Assembly (NCBI GenBank): GCA_035550655.1
Contig: DASZOU010000034.1
Location: 11,335-75,334 of the forward strand
Direction: 5' to 3'
DNA from: DASZTV01 sp035550655
GTDB lineage: Bacteria > Actinomycetota > Actinomycetes > JAFAQI01
DNA length: 64,000 nucleotides
Numbering within the stretch: the first letter of the stretch is position 1; each line of letters opens with the position of its first letter. Positions 34,433-43,197 of this stretch are shown piece by piece. A model generated the notes under the pieces. That model worked only from the letters and a program-made list of their open reading frames with translations, was not told the origin of the DNA and ran no database searches. The translations under genes and the position numbers were made by a program.

Positions 34433-34695
34433 GTCAGCGACGGGATCATCTTGTAGAGCTGCGTCGTGTAGGCCACCAGCGTGTGCAGCATCCAGCTGCC
34501 TCCGACGGTCAGGACGAGCGCTCCGACGAGGAGCTTCGGGACGGTCGCCAGCGTCTGGTCCTGGATGCTGAAGACCGACTGGACCAGGCTGACCACGATG
34601 CCGATCAGCAACGCACCGATGAGGATCGGAGCAGCGACCTTCCCGGCAACGCCGAGCGCCTGCGCGCCGAGATGAATGATGTCGGTGTCGTTCAT
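34429..34695 (-). CDS. fliQ: flagellar export apparatus protein FliQ
   Basis: 88 residues from ATG 34695 (MNDTDIIHL). Two membrane helices with the FliQ core GALLIGIVVSLVQSVFSIQDQTLATVPKL. An upstream extension in the same frame lies inside fliP and is rejected. Component of the export gate; overlaps fliP and fliR. Confidence 0.95.
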   Translation of the reverse strand: MNDTDIIHLGAQALGVAGKVAAPILIGALLIGIVVSLVQSVFSIQDQTLATVPKLLVGALVLTVGGSWMLHTLVAYTTQLYKMIPSLT

Positions 34696-35684
34696 GTGTG
34701 GAACGACCGCATCAACGATCCGGCGATCAGGTACCACCCGTCGACGGCAACGAACAGCAACAGCTTGAACGGCAGTGACACGAGTACTGGCGGAAGCATC
34801 ATCATGCCGAGGCTCGACAGCGCCGCCGCGACGATCAGGTCGATGATCAGGAACGGCAGGAAGACGACGAAGCCGATGATGAACGCCTCGTGCAGCTCAC
34901 TCAGGATGAAGGCGGGAATGAGTGCGGTGGTCGGGACCTGGTCCGGTGTCGTCGGTGCCGGCTTGTTGTCCATGTCGGTGAACAGCGACAGGTCCTTGGC
35001 GCGGACCTGCTTGAGCATGAACTCGCGAAGCGGCTCGATGCCCTTGTCGTACGCCTGAGTCGCATTGATCTGGCCGTGCAGATACGGCTGGACCGCGTCG
35101 GTGTTGATCGACGCGAACGTCGGGCCCATCACGAAGAAGGTCAGGAACAGCGACAGCCCGATGATCACCTGGTTCGGCGGGATGCTCTGCGTGGACAATC
35201 CGCTGCGGGTGAAGCCGAGGACGATGACGATCCGCGTGAAGGCGGTCATGGTCATCAGCGCCGCCGGCACGAGCGTGAGAGCCCCGAGCAGGATGGCGAT
35301 CCCGATCGGGTTGCTCGTGATCCCGCCGGAGCCGTTCACCTTCGTCTGGGACCCGGGCATGGCGGGCGCGGCGGGGGCGGGCACCGGACTCGGCCCGACT
35401 GACGGCGTGGTCTGCGGGGTCGTCGCGTCGTTCGTTCCCTGTGTCGAAGGTTGTGTGGTCGCCGCCGTGGACGGCTGGGTGACGGTCGCGGTCCGGCTTT
35501 GCTGGGTCTGGGCCGGCGGAACGCCGAGCGTGATGATGTGCGCCGCGCGCGGCGTGAGCTGGACGGTGGGAACCGGCGGCGGAGTGGTGGCGGCGGTCGC
35601 GTGAGTGGCGCCACCCAGCAGTGTGCTCATCACGACGGGAGTTGCGAGCACCGCGAGCCGCAGCGCCACGCAGCGGCGGCTCAA
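34692..35684 (-). CDS. fliP: flagellar export apparatus protein FliP with long linker
   Basis: 330 residues. An N-terminal signal peptide (about 1-32) is followed by an 85-residue Thr/Pro/Gln-rich linker before the conserved core begins at about residue 120. Core motifs: TLVPAALMTMTAFTRIVIVLGFTR, QVIIGLSLFLTFFVMGP, PAFILSELHEAFIIGF and DLIVAAALSSLGMMMLPP. Typical FliP is about 245 residues, so the linker is extra. Forms the export pore with FliQ and FliR. Confidence 0.95.
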   Translation of the reverse strand: MSRRCVALRLAVLATPVVMSTLLGGATHATAATTPPPVPTVQLTPRAAHIITLGVPPAQTQQSRTATVTQPSTAATTQPSTQGTNDATTPQTTPSVGPSPVPAPAAPAMPGSQTKVNGSGGITSNPIGIAILLGALTLVPAALMTMTAFTRIVIVLGFTRSGLSTQSIPPNQVIIGLSLFLTFFVMGPTFASINTDAVQPYLHGQINATQAYDKGIEPLREFMLKQVRAKDLSLFTDMDNKPAPTTPDQVPTTALIPAFILSELHEAFIIGFVVFLPFLIIDLIVAAALSSLGMMMLPPVLVSLPFKLLLFVAVDGWYLIAGSLMRSFHT

Positions 35685-36253
35685 CTCGGCGTCAGCGGCT
35701 CGGGCTTCCGTGCGGGTGCGGCGGTGCTCCGGCGGGTGCCGGCCGCGGGGGCGACCTTCTTACCGGGCGGCCGGGCGGATCCTTCCGTCCTGCCGCGTCC
35801 TTTGGTGGACGGCTGCTTCGGTGTCGTGGCGGCGAGCTGCAGCGCGGCGGCGAACGTCGGTCGGTCCGCCGCCGGCACGCGGGTGGTGATCCGCCGCCAG
35901 TAGGTGGTGACCTGCGCGGCCAGCGGTGCAAGCGGTCGCACGCCCGCGGGTTCGGCTGCGTCAACAGTGGCCTCGTCCAGGGCATCGGCCGGGGGCGCGA
36001 CGTACTCGGACTCTGCGAGCAGGTTGACGCCGTGGTCAGTGACGCCGAGGGTCAACGAGCGCTCGCCCACCCTGACGACCGCGACGGTTGCCTGCCGGGA
36101 GAGCCGGGCCTGTCCGAGCACCTCTACCGGCCGGCCGGGGCGGCGGCGCGTCGGCGCAGCCGCCCGCCGGTCGTAGCGGCGAAGCCACCACAGGAAGCCG
36201 GCGAGCAGCGCGATCACCGCGAGTACGCGGATCACCTGGATTGCTCCGTGCAC
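35681..36253 (-). CDS. fliO: flagellar biosynthesis protein FliO
   Basis: 190 residues. One membrane helix at 7-24 (VIRVLAVIALLAGFLWWL), then the FliO cytoplasmic beta domain (VEVLGQARLSRQATVAVVRVGERSLTLGVT in outline) and a Pro/Lys/Arg-rich tail. FliO helps assemble FliP. It has GTG-type spacing directly after fliN and overlaps fliP. Confidence 0.88.
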   Translation of the reverse strand: MHGAIQVIRVLAVIALLAGFLWWLRRYDRRAAAPTRRRPGRPVEVLGQARLSRQATVAVVRVGERSLTLGVTDHGVNLLAESEYVAPPADALDEATVDAAEPAGVRPLAPLAAQVTTYWRRITTRVPAADRPTFAAALQLAATTPKQPSTKGRGRTEGSARPPGKKVAPAAGTRRSTAAPARKPEPLTPS

Positions 36254-36631
36254 TTATGCCTGCTCGGCGACGAGGGAGCTGATCCGGACGCCGATCTCGC
36301 CGTCGACGACGACGACCTCTCCGCGCGCGACGAGCCGGCCGTTGACGAGCACGTCGACGAGCGCGTCAGCGGTGCGGTCGAGCTCGAGAACCGAGCCGGG
36401 AGTCATGGACAGCAAGGACCGCAGCGGAAGCGTCGCGCGCCCGAGCTCGACAGTGACCTCGACCCGTACGTCGGCGAGCAGGCCGACGTCGCGAGCTTCG
36501 CCCGGAGCGGCGGCGACGGTGGTGGTCTCGAGGTCCGGCAGCTCGGCGGGCTCGACCGGTGTGGGCAGCCCGGCGCTCAGGTCGGGGGACTCGGTGCGGG
36601 GGCGCGGCAGGTCCACGGCGTCGAGGGTCAT
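36254..36631 (-). CDS. fliN: flagellar switch protein FliN
   Basis: 125 residues. An acidic, Pro-rich N-terminal 50 is followed by a SpoA domain (VRVEVTVELGRATLPLRSLLSMTPGSVLELDR and VLVNGRLVARGEVVVVDGEIGVRI in outline), the canonical C-ring FliN core. Overlaps fliM by four bases and ends right at the fliO start. Confidence 0.95.
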   Translation of the reverse strand: MTLDAVDLPRPRTESPDLSAGLPTPVEPAELPDLETTTVAAAPGEARDVGLLADVRVEVTVELGRATLPLRSLLSMTPGSVLELDRTADALVDVLVNGRLVARGEVVVVDGEIGVRISSLVAEQA

Positions 36632-37569
36632 GAAGCCTCCAGGGCGAGGGTCTCGACGAGTACGGCGCGGTGTCCGTGTGCCCGACCGAGCGACCCCGTC
36701 ATCACGGGCGTCCCGTCGAGCAGGCCGATCACGGTGGTCGTCGCGAGGTTCATCGGGATCACATCGCCGGCTTCGAGGTGGGAGGCGTCGAGTGCGGAGA
36801 TGGTGCGAGCCGGGAGCTGGACTGCCACGGTGACGGGCACCGCGGCGAGCGACGGCCGGTCAGGTCCGGCCTCCGCAGGTTCGCCGCCGAGCACCGGCCG
36901 CGCCGAGAGCAAGAGGGAGATCGAGCCGATCGGCTCGTCACCGAGAACGAGCGAGGCGGCGGCCGCCACGACGTCGGCGCCTCGCAACGTCGCGGGAAGC
37001 CCGCGGTCCGCCGGCGGCTCGACGGGCAGCGGGCCCGGTGTGCCGCCAGCGATGTCGCTGAGCGGTGCGAACGCGGCGCTCAGGTGCCGCGCAACCACCG
37101 CCAGCGCAACCGGGATCGGCGATTCCGTCGAGCGACCGTTGCCGCCGAGCGAGAGGTCGGCCAGGGTTCGCGCGCAGCCCGCGTCCAGCACGAGCGCGCC
37201 CCCGACCGTTCCGGCCGCAAGTGGCAACACCATTCCGTCCGCAGCTGCGGTAGCCGGGATCCGGGTCACGCCGTGCCAGTCGAGTCGCAGCGGCGCGCGG
37301 AGCAGGTGTGCGAGTCGCAGCCCGGAGATGGTGAAGCCACTCTGCAACCGCGTGACGAGGGCTGCCGCGTCGGCCGGCAGTGGGCGTGCGGCACCGAACG
37401 GTGTCACTGCCGGCGCCGGCGCGGGAGCAGGGAGTTCGGGCGCGGGAGCCGGCGGGACATAGGCGGGCGCGCCGAGTGGGCGTTCGCGCGGCGCGCCGAG
37501 CACAGGGACGCGACCGGAGACGCGCGGCGAGGAGCTGGTCGCCACCGCAGCGTCCGCCACCCCGACCAC
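36628..37569 (-). CDS. fliM: flagellar switch protein FliM (divergent)
   Basis: 313 residues from GTG 37569. The middle CheC-like domain includes LADLSLGGNGR, matching the GGxG motif that contacts FliG. The C-terminal SpoA domain covers VTVAVQLPARTISALDASHLEAGDVIP. The N-terminal 60 residues are Pro/Ala-rich and lack the usual LSQxEIDxLL peptide that binds phospho-CheY. It follows motB after a 92-bp gap in which fliL would normally sit, and no fliL is present there. Confidence 0.88.
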   Translation of the reverse strand: MVGVADAAVATSSSPRVSGRVPVLGAPRERPLGAPAYVPPAPAPELPAPAPAPAVTPFGAARPLPADAAALVTRLQSGFTISGLRLAHLLRAPLRLDWHGVTRIPATAAADGMVLPLAAGTVGGALVLDAGCARTLADLSLGGNGRSTESPIPVALAVVARHLSAAFAPLSDIAGGTPGPLPVEPPADRGLPATLRGADVVAAAASLVLGDEPIGSISLLLSARPVLGGEPAEAGPDRPSLAAVPVTVAVQLPARTISALDASHLEAGDVIPMNLATTTVIGLLDGTPVMTGSLGRAHGHRAVLVETLALEAS

Positions 37570-37661
37570 CGCCTTCCACCGCCTGCTGGTCGGGACTCCA
37601 TCGGCGCGGTCGACCGGCGCGATATGGCCCGGGCAGGTGGAATGAGGATGGTGCGTTGGTA

Positions 37662-38519
37662 CTACGGCGAAGGTCCGGTTCCGCCGGAGGTCGGTGTTAC
37701 GGCCGGAGTCGGCGGAGATGTCCCGGGCGTGGCTGTCCCGCCGGCGGCCGGCGCGGGCGGCGCGGCGGCAGCGGCCTGCGGTTGCAGCGGCGCGACGAAC
37801 TCGACGACTACCCGCCGGTTGCGGGCGCGGTTCGCAGCCGAGGTGTTGGGGACCAGCGGGTGGGTCTCGCCGTACCCGGTCGCCGACATCCGACCCGGAG
37901 CCAGGTGGAAGGCGTCGAGCAGGTACCGCAGGACCGACGTCGCCCGCGCGGTCGACAGCTCCCAGTTTGTGGGGAACTGCGCCGTCTTGATGACCACGTT
38001 GTCGGTGTATCCGCGCACTTCGACCGGGTTCGAATGCGCGGCGATCACCGGGCCGATCGCCTGGAGCACCCGGATCCCGGCCGGCAGCAGCGCCGCCTTG
38101 CCGGTGTTGAACAGCACGCCGTCGGTGAGGCGGACCTCCAGCCCCTGGGTGTTGATCCGCAGCGTCGCCGCATTGGTGAGATGCGCCTTCGCCAGGGCAG
38201 CGTGGAGCTGCGCTTCGAGGGCTTTGAGGTCTTTGTGCAGGACGGTGTCCGGCGGCATCGGCGTGGTCGTCGGATGCGGCGCCGGATGCTGGATCTCGGG
38301 CTGCCCTACGGCCTTGCTCTTGTGAAGGGACGCGGTGAAGGCATCGAACTTGCTCTTGTTCACGACGCTGATGCTGTACAGCACGATGAACAGCGCGAGG
38401 AGCAACGTGATCATGTCGGCATAAGTCAGCAGCCAGCGTTCGCTGTTGTCGTGCTCGGCGTCCTGATGCCGGTCGTCCAGCTGCGGCTTGTGGGTGGAGG
38501 TCCGCGAATGGGTGGCCAT
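37662..38519 (-). CDS. motB: flagellar stator protein MotB
   Basis: 285 residues from ATG 38519. One membrane helix carries the ion-binding Asp35 (WLLTYADMITLLLALF). A plug/linker and a C-terminal OmpA-like peptidoglycan-binding domain (VEVRGYTDNV, NWELSTARATSVLRYL, RARNRRVVVEFV) follow, with a Pro/Ala/Thr-rich tail. It begins two bases after the motA stop. Stator ion specificity is not certain from sequence. Confidence 0.95.
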   Translation of the reverse strand: MATHSRTSTHKPQLDDRHQDAEHDNSERWLLTYADMITLLLALFIVLYSISVVNKSKFDAFTASLHKSKAVGQPEIQHPAPHPTTTPMPPDTVLHKDLKALEAQLHAALAKAHLTNAATLRINTQGLEVRLTDGVLFNTGKAALLPAGIRVLQAIGPVIAAHSNPVEVRGYTDNVVIKTAQFPTNWELSTARATSVLRYLLDAFHLAPGRMSATGYGETHPLVPNTSAANRARNRRVVVEFVAPLQPQAAAAAPPAPAAGGTATPGTSPPTPAVTPTSGGTGPSP

Positions 38520-38521
38520 CG

Positions 38522-39334
38522 CTACGCCGACTTCTTCTCGGCCTGCTTGTCGGAGATGCTCGTGGGCTTGCCGCCGGTGCGCTGCGCGATCGGAAGGGTG
38601 CACTCCAGGCGCTCGCTGAGCACCCGCGGACTGGCGCCGGCCTGGATCGCGAGGATGCCTTCAGCGACGAGCTGCATGTGCGCGACTTCGGCGCTCGTCG
38701 CTCGCTTCATCTTGTTGGCGAGCGGCAGGTAGACGACGTTCGCGAGCATGACGCCCCAGAGCGTCGCGAGGAAGGCCGAGGCGATGAGCGGACCGAGCCG
38801 GCCCGGGTCGCTGAGGTTCTGCAGGGTGTGAACGAGTCCGAGAACCGTGCCGATGATGCCGAGCGTCGGCGAGAAGCCGCCCATGTCGCTGAAGAACTTC
38901 GTGGCGACGGAGTGCCGCGCGCGCAGGCCCGAGATCTCCGCCGCCAGGCTTTCCTGGACGACCTCTGCGTCGGAGCCGTCGATGACCAGCTGCATCCCGC
39001 GTTTGAGGAACGGGTCCTCAACCGTCTTGACCTTCTCCTCGAGGGCGAGCAGACCCTCCTTGCGCGCGGTGTCCGCGAAGCCGACGAGTGCCTCGACCGT
39101 CTCGGAGTGGTCCTCCCTCTTGCCGGGCTTGAGCATCTTCAACATCGCCCGGCGTACGGCGGTCATGTCCGACATGCGGCTGGAGGCGAGCGACACCCCG
39201 GTCGTGCCGACGATGACCAGGATGAGCGCCGACGGCGAACCGACCAGCTGCGCCGGGTTGCCGCCTTCCATGAACATCGAGACGAAGATCGCGAGGAAGC
39301 CCGCGAAAACGCCGACCGGTGTGGCGAGATCCAT
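38522..39334 (-). CDS. motA: flagellar stator protein MotA
   Basis: 270 residues, four membrane helices. The cytoplasmic loop has charged segments, then FSPTLGIIGTVLGLVHTLQNL and LGPLIASAFLATLWGVMLANVVYLPLANKMKR in outline, the conserved MotA/PomA core. Pairs with motB; preceded by flbD three bases upstream. Confidence 0.95.
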   Translation of the reverse strand: MDLATPVGVFAGFLAIFVSMFMEGGNPAQLVGSPSALILVIVGTTGVSLASSRMSDMTAVRRAMLKMLKPGKREDHSETVEALVGFADTARKEGLLALEEKVKTVEDPFLKRGMQLVIDGSDAEVVQESLAAEISGLRARHSVATKFFSDMGGFSPTLGIIGTVLGLVHTLQNLSDPGRLGPLIASAFLATLWGVMLANVVYLPLANKMKRATSAEVAHMQLVAEGILAIQAGASPRVLSERLECTLPIAQRTGGKPTSISDKQAEKKSA

Positions 39335-39337
39335 CGC

Positions 39338-39628
39338 TCAGCCTTGCTCTGCGTCGGATGGACGGGGGAGCAGATACACCTTGTTCTCGGTCGCGGGCTC
39401 CGCGTCACCCTCCTGCTCGGCCGGCCGGCGAAGCAGCTCGTCGGCCAGTGCCAGGATCGAGGCGCGGAACTGGACCATCTCCGTCGCGACCTCGGCCGGT
39501 GACTCCTGAACCACGAGGTGCCGGCCGTCGACGAGGGTGACGGTGGTGTCAGGGCGCTGCTCGACGGACGCGATCAGATCCGGGTTCATCCACAGATGAC
39601 TGCCGTTGAGGCGGGTCAACCTGATCAT
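39338..39628 (-). CDS. flbD: FlbD family flagellar protein
   Basis: 96 residues from ATG 39628 (MIRLTRLNGSHLWMNPDLI). The FlbD core is ITRLNGxxxxxNxxxIxxIExxPDTxxxLxxG(R), seen here as MNPDLIASVEQRPDTTVTLVDGR. The C-terminus (residues 50-96) is longer than usual. Small proteins of this family follow flgE in many Gram-positive flagellar clusters; function is poorly known. It is separated from flgE by a strongly palindromic 218-bp gap. Confidence 0.88.
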   Translation of the reverse strand: MIRLTRLNGSHLWMNPDLIASVEQRPDTTVTLVDGRHLVVQESPAEVATEMVQFRASILALADELLRRPAEQEGDAEPATENKVYLLPRPSDAEQG

Positions 39629-39743
39629 CGCCGAACCGTCCTTGTGCAGCGTGGTGATCCGCGGCCTTCCTGGCCACGAAGGCCTGTCGGCAGCGCGCGC
39701 GGGGAGATAAGCCGGGCGGCGGGTGAAACCGCCCGAGGAAGCC

Positions 39744-39835
39744 GAAGCAGCACACACCTCACTGTTCGTGGCGGCCGCGCGCACCCGGCGTGAGCGCGCG
39801 GCCGCCCGTCAGGGGCGAGCGTGGTGTGCTGCTTC
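39744..39835. repeat. nested long inverted repeats between flgE and flbD
   Basis: Outer arms are GAAGCAGCACACACC (39744-39758) and GGTGTGCTGCTTC (39823-39835). Inner arms are a perfect 13-bp pair, GGCGGCCGCGCGC (39770-39782) and GCGCGCGGCCGCC (39794-39806), with an 11-base loop. On minus-strand RNA this folds into a two-tier hairpin just past flgE, so it may be a terminator/attenuator separating hook genes from flbD-motAB. No T-run. Confidence 0.6.
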
Positions 39836-39846
39836 GTAACCGGCGG

Positions 39847-41076
39847 CTACTGCTTGAGGTTGACGAGGGCCTGGAGCAGCTGGTCGCCCGTCGTGATGAC
39901 GCGGGAGTTCGCCTCGAAGCCGCGTTGCGCGACGATCAAGTTGGTGAACTCCTGGGACAGGTCGACGTTCGACTGCTCCAGCGCGCCTGGGTCGAGGGTG
40001 CCGGCCTGTCCCTGCCCGGGCGCGGTGATGACCGGGTTCCCCGAGGCGCCGGTCACGCTGAAGTGACCGTCACCCTGCTGCATGAGACCAGCAGGGTTGT
40101 TGAACGTCGCGAGCGCGATCTGGCCGAGGTTGCGGGTCGTGCCGTTGGAGAACGTCCCGCTGATGGTGCCGTCGGTCCCGATCGCGAACGAGGTCATGTA
40201 TCCCGACGGCGTGCCGTTCTGCGACTCCGCGATCGCGGTCGTGTCGCCACCGAACTGCGTCAGCGCGTTGGCGGTGCCCGGCGTACCGAGGTTGAGCGTC
40301 ACTGTGCTGGTCGTTCCGTCAGCTGCCGTGATCGTGAAGCTCGGTACGGACGTCGAGGTCAGGTTGCCGTTGGCGTCGAAGGTCAGGGTCGGACCGGCCT
40401 GCGATGTGCCGCCGTTGTCGCTCGCGCTGACCTGCCAGGTGTCATTCGCCTGCTTGGTCATCGTCACGGTCATCGAGTGCGCCGTGCCCTGACCGTCGTA
40501 CACGGTGATCGTCGAGGTCACCGCGTCGCCGACTGCGTCGTCGGCGGAGAGGTTGCCGCCGAGGTTGACCGTCGTCGTCGGGTTGGGTGCGATCGCCGAG
40601 CCGACCGGCAGGGTGAGGTTTGCGGCCGGACCATTGGTGCTGATCTTCCCGGTCGGGTCGGCTGTCCAGCCCTGCACGATGGCACCCGTCGGGTCGACCA
40701 GGTTCCCGGCCGAGTCGACGCCGAAGGACCCGGCTCGGGTGAACAGCTGCTGCGCACCGTTGCTCACCACGAAGTAGCCGGACCCTTGGATCGCGAGGTC
40801 GGTCGGGCGGCCGGTGGTCTGGATCGCGCCCTGTGTCGTGGTCATGTCCACGCTTCCGACCATCACGCCAAGGCCGATCTGCTGCGGGTTGATGCCGCCG
40901 CTGTTGCCGCTCGGTGCGGATGCGCCGGAGACGACCTGGGACAGCGTGTCTTCGAACTCGACGCGACTGGCCTTGAAGCCCACCGTGTCGACGTTGGCGA
41001 TGTTGTTGCCGACGACGTCCATCATTTCCTGGAACGCCTGCAGGCCTGACACCGCGGAGTACATGGAGCGGAGCAT
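39847..41076 (-). CDS. flgE: flagellar hook protein FlgE
   Basis: 409 residues. The N-terminal rod/hook motif is SMYSAVSGLQAFQEMMDVVGNNIANVDTVGFKASR in outline. A central Thr/Gly/Asn-rich beta region and the C-terminal FlgE/F/G motif (NVDLSQEFTNLIVAQRGFEANSRVI in outline) complete it. Forms the hook after FlgD capping. It lies 79 bp after flgD and before the palindromic gap. Confidence 0.95.
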   Translation of the reverse strand: MLRSMYSAVSGLQAFQEMMDVVGNNIANVDTVGFKASRVEFEDTLSQVVSGASAPSGNSGGINPQQIGLGVMVGSVDMTTTQGAIQTTGRPTDLAIQGSGYFVVSNGAQQLFTRAGSFGVDSAGNLVDPTGAIVQGWTADPTGKISTNGPAANLTLPVGSAIAPNPTTTVNLGGNLSADDAVGDAVTSTITVYDGQGTAHSMTVTMTKQANDTWQVSASDNGGTSQAGPTLTFDANGNLTSTSVPSFTITAADGTTSTVTLNLGTPGTANALTQFGGDTTAIAESQNGTPSGYMTSFAIGTDGTISGTFSNGTTRNLGQIALATFNNPAGLMQQGDGHFSVTGASGNPVITAPGQGQAGTLDPGALEQSNVDLSQEFTNLIVAQRGFEANSRVITTGDQLLQALVNLKQ

Positions 41077-41155
41077 TGGGAACTCACCTTCGGATCAGGC
41101 CGTCCTGGCCGCTACGCCGTCCGTGGTGGGGTTGTTGACCGGCGGGTCTCCTCGG

Positions 41156-41674
41156 TCAGCCGGTGGAGGTACCGGTGGTTGGTGGGGTTGAGTCGCTGGG
41201 GGTGGTCGGTGTGGGGGTGGTCGGGGCGGTCGTTCCGTAGACGAGCTTCGTCACCGCCGACACCGGCAGCGTGGTTCCGTCGGACAGCGTGAGTGCCGCG
41301 CCGTCGCTGGTCGGCGTGACTCCGTCGACGACGCCAGTGATGGCGGCGCCGGCATCTCCGGTACCGGTGACCTGGCCACCGATCATCCCTTCGGCCGCGA
41401 GCAGCTGGTTCGATGCGAGCAGCTGCTGCTGCTGTGACTGGATCGTCTGCAGCGACTGCACCTCGGTGAACTGAGCCATCTCACTGATGTACGCCGTCGG
41501 GTCGGCTGGACTGGCCGGGTCCTGGTATTGCAGCTGTGCGACGAGCAGCTTGAGGAAGGTGTTCTGGTCCTGCGATGCGCTCTGGGTCTGCCCGAGGTTC
41601 GTCGTCGCGCTTCCGATGCCGAACTCGCTGGGCAGGCCAGGAGTGCCGGTGCTGCCGGTGACCGGTGTCGTCAT
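41156..41674 (-). CDS. flgD: hook-capping protein FlgD
   Basis: 172 residues. Conserved N-terminal segment NTFLKLLVAQLQYQDPASPADPTAYISEMAQFTEVQSL in outline, the FlgD signature. A short Ig-like core is followed by a Thr/Pro-rich tail. Overlaps fliK (ATGA). Confidence 0.93.
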   Translation of the reverse strand: MTTPVTGSTGTPGLPSEFGIGSATTNLGQTQSASQDQNTFLKLLVAQLQYQDPASPADPTAYISEMAQFTEVQSLQTIQSQQQQLLASNQLLAAEGMIGGQVTGTGDAGAAITGVVDGVTPTSDGAALTLSDGTTLPVSAVTKLVYGTTAPTTPTPTTPSDSTPPTTGTSTG

Positions 41675-43197
41675 AGCCAGGTCCCTTCGCGCCGCGGCCG
41701 GCTCGCGGCCGAGCCGCCGTTGCTTCGTTGCAGGTCGTCCGACGCCGCGGTGGTACCGCTGGAGCTGCTGGCGAAGGCATGGGATTGCGGGTCGGTGAAC
41801 TCACCCGATCCCCCTCCGCCGCCGCCCGGCGCATTGGTGTCGGCCGGGGTCTGCCCGGAGCTCGACGGCTGGCCGGAGTACGACGTGTCGGCCCCACCTG
41901 AGCTCACTCGCACGTCCCCGAGAGTCAGCCCGTGGCCCATGAGCGCCTGGAGCACCTGGTCGCGGGTTGATGCGATCGCGTTCGCGGCATCGGTCGTGTC
42001 GGTGCGGATCGCAACGCTCACCGCGCCGGCGTGGCTCACCAGCCGCAGCGCGATCGTCCCGATGCCCGGGGGGTCGAGTCGGAGCACGACGTGGCTGACC
42101 GTGGGTGCGGCCGCCTGGGTCGAGGCCACGACGCGAACCGCTTGCTGCAGCGCGGTCGCGCTGGCCGGTGTGAGGCTCACCGGACCCGCCGGTGCGGTGG
42201 CCGGCGCCGGGGCGGCGGAGCCGGTACCCGCCGTACCGATCGGCGGCGTTGCCGGCGTGACCGGAACATCGGCGGCAGCGGTGGCGGGCGCCGGAGCATC
42301 CGCGTGGCTCTCGTGGGAGCGCCGGTCGGGGCTCGCGGTGACGGCGTCCGCCGCCTCCGCGCTGCTGCTGGCCATATATATAGGGCTGCCGGAGGGCGGA
42401 GCCGGTGATTGCGGATCGCCCGGCCGCGCGGCGGCCACCCGCTCCGCAGTCGATGCGGTGGGAGCGCTGGCGGGCTGGACGTGCCCGGCGCTGTCGCCCG
42501 CGTCGACTCCCGCTGCGGCGCGGAGGGAGGACGCGACGACCGGCTGGACCGCGGCGGGTAGTGGTCCAGTCGGCGCGGTGGTCGCGCCCGACACCTCGGC
42601 AGGCAGCTGCCCCGGACCGGCAGCTTGCGGGGCCGGCTGCCCGGCGAAGGCTTCGACCGCGGCGGGTGCGGTGACGGGCGGATGGGTGGGCTGGCTCGTC
42701 GTGGGCAGGGTCGGCGAGAGGCGTACGGCGGGGTGCTTGTCGCGACCCCAGGCGTGGCCATGTCCTCGCGACGGCGCGCCGTGGTGACCGGGGCCGGTGT
42801 TCGGCACGGTCGGCCCTGTCGGCACGTCGGTCGCGGCGACGGCCGGCTCGGTGCCTTGGTCGGTGCCAGGGGTGGTCGGCGTCGGGGTCGGTGCTGCCGG
42901 TGTCGGGGTCGGCGCCGGTGCTGCGGCCGGGTTTGCGGTCGCCGCGGAAGCGCCGGCCGTCGGCGCCGGACCGGCTGAACCGGCACCGAAGTGTGCAGTG
43001 CTGCCCGTGCTCGGCGCCGGGTCAGGGCTCAACAGGGTGGCGCCCGCGCCGGCCAGCAGGGTGGCGAAGTCGGCACCCGACGGGCCGGCCCCACGAGCGG
43101 CTGGATTCGCGGCGCTGGCGGTCGCGCCCGGCGTACCGACCCCTCCGGCAGCGGGCAGGTCGAGGTTGGCCGTCGCCGGCATCGAGGTCGTCGTCAT
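41671..43197 (-). CDS. fliK: flagellar hook-length control protein FliK
   Basis: 508 residues. The first 300 are low-complexity Ala/Pro/Thr/Gly. The C-terminal domain (about 330-460) has the FliK core VVLRLDPPGIGTIALRLVSHAGAVSVAIRT in outline and a following Gln-Ala-Leu helix. FliK is secreted and acts as ruler and trigger for the FlhB switch. A short AT run, CCATATATATAGG, at 42372-42384 stands out in the GC-rich gene. Overlaps the upstream muramidase and downstream flgD. Confidence 0.9.
   Translation of the reverse strand: MTTTSMPATANLDLPAAGGVGTPGATASAANPAARGAGPSGADFATLLAGAGATLLSPDPAPSTGSTAHFGAGSAGPAPTAGASAATANPAAAPAPTPTPAAPTPTPTTPGTDQGTEPAVAATDVPTGPTVPNTGPGHHGAPSRGHGHAWGRDKHPAVRLSPTLPTTSQPTHPPVTAPAAVEAFAGQPAPQAAGPGQLPAEVSGATTAPTGPLPAAVQPVVASSLRAAAGVDAGDSAGHVQPASAPTASTAERVAAARPGDPQSPAPPSGSPIYMASSSAEAADAVTASPDRRSHESHADAPAPATAAADVPVTPATPPIGTAGTGSAAPAPATAPAGPVSLTPASATALQQAVRVVASTQAAAPTVSHVVLRLDPPGIGTIALRLVSHAGAVSVAIRTDTTDAANAIASTRDQVLQALMGHGLTLGDVRVSSGGADTSYSGQPSSSGQTPADTNAPGGGGGGSGEFTDPQSHAFASSSSGTTAASDDLQRSNGGSAASRPRREGTWL

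Noticed and set aside
39790..41049. 419-codon + strand frame opposite flgE
   Set aside because: Val/Arg/Gly/Asp-rich antisense shadow; flgE on the minus strand is unmistakable.
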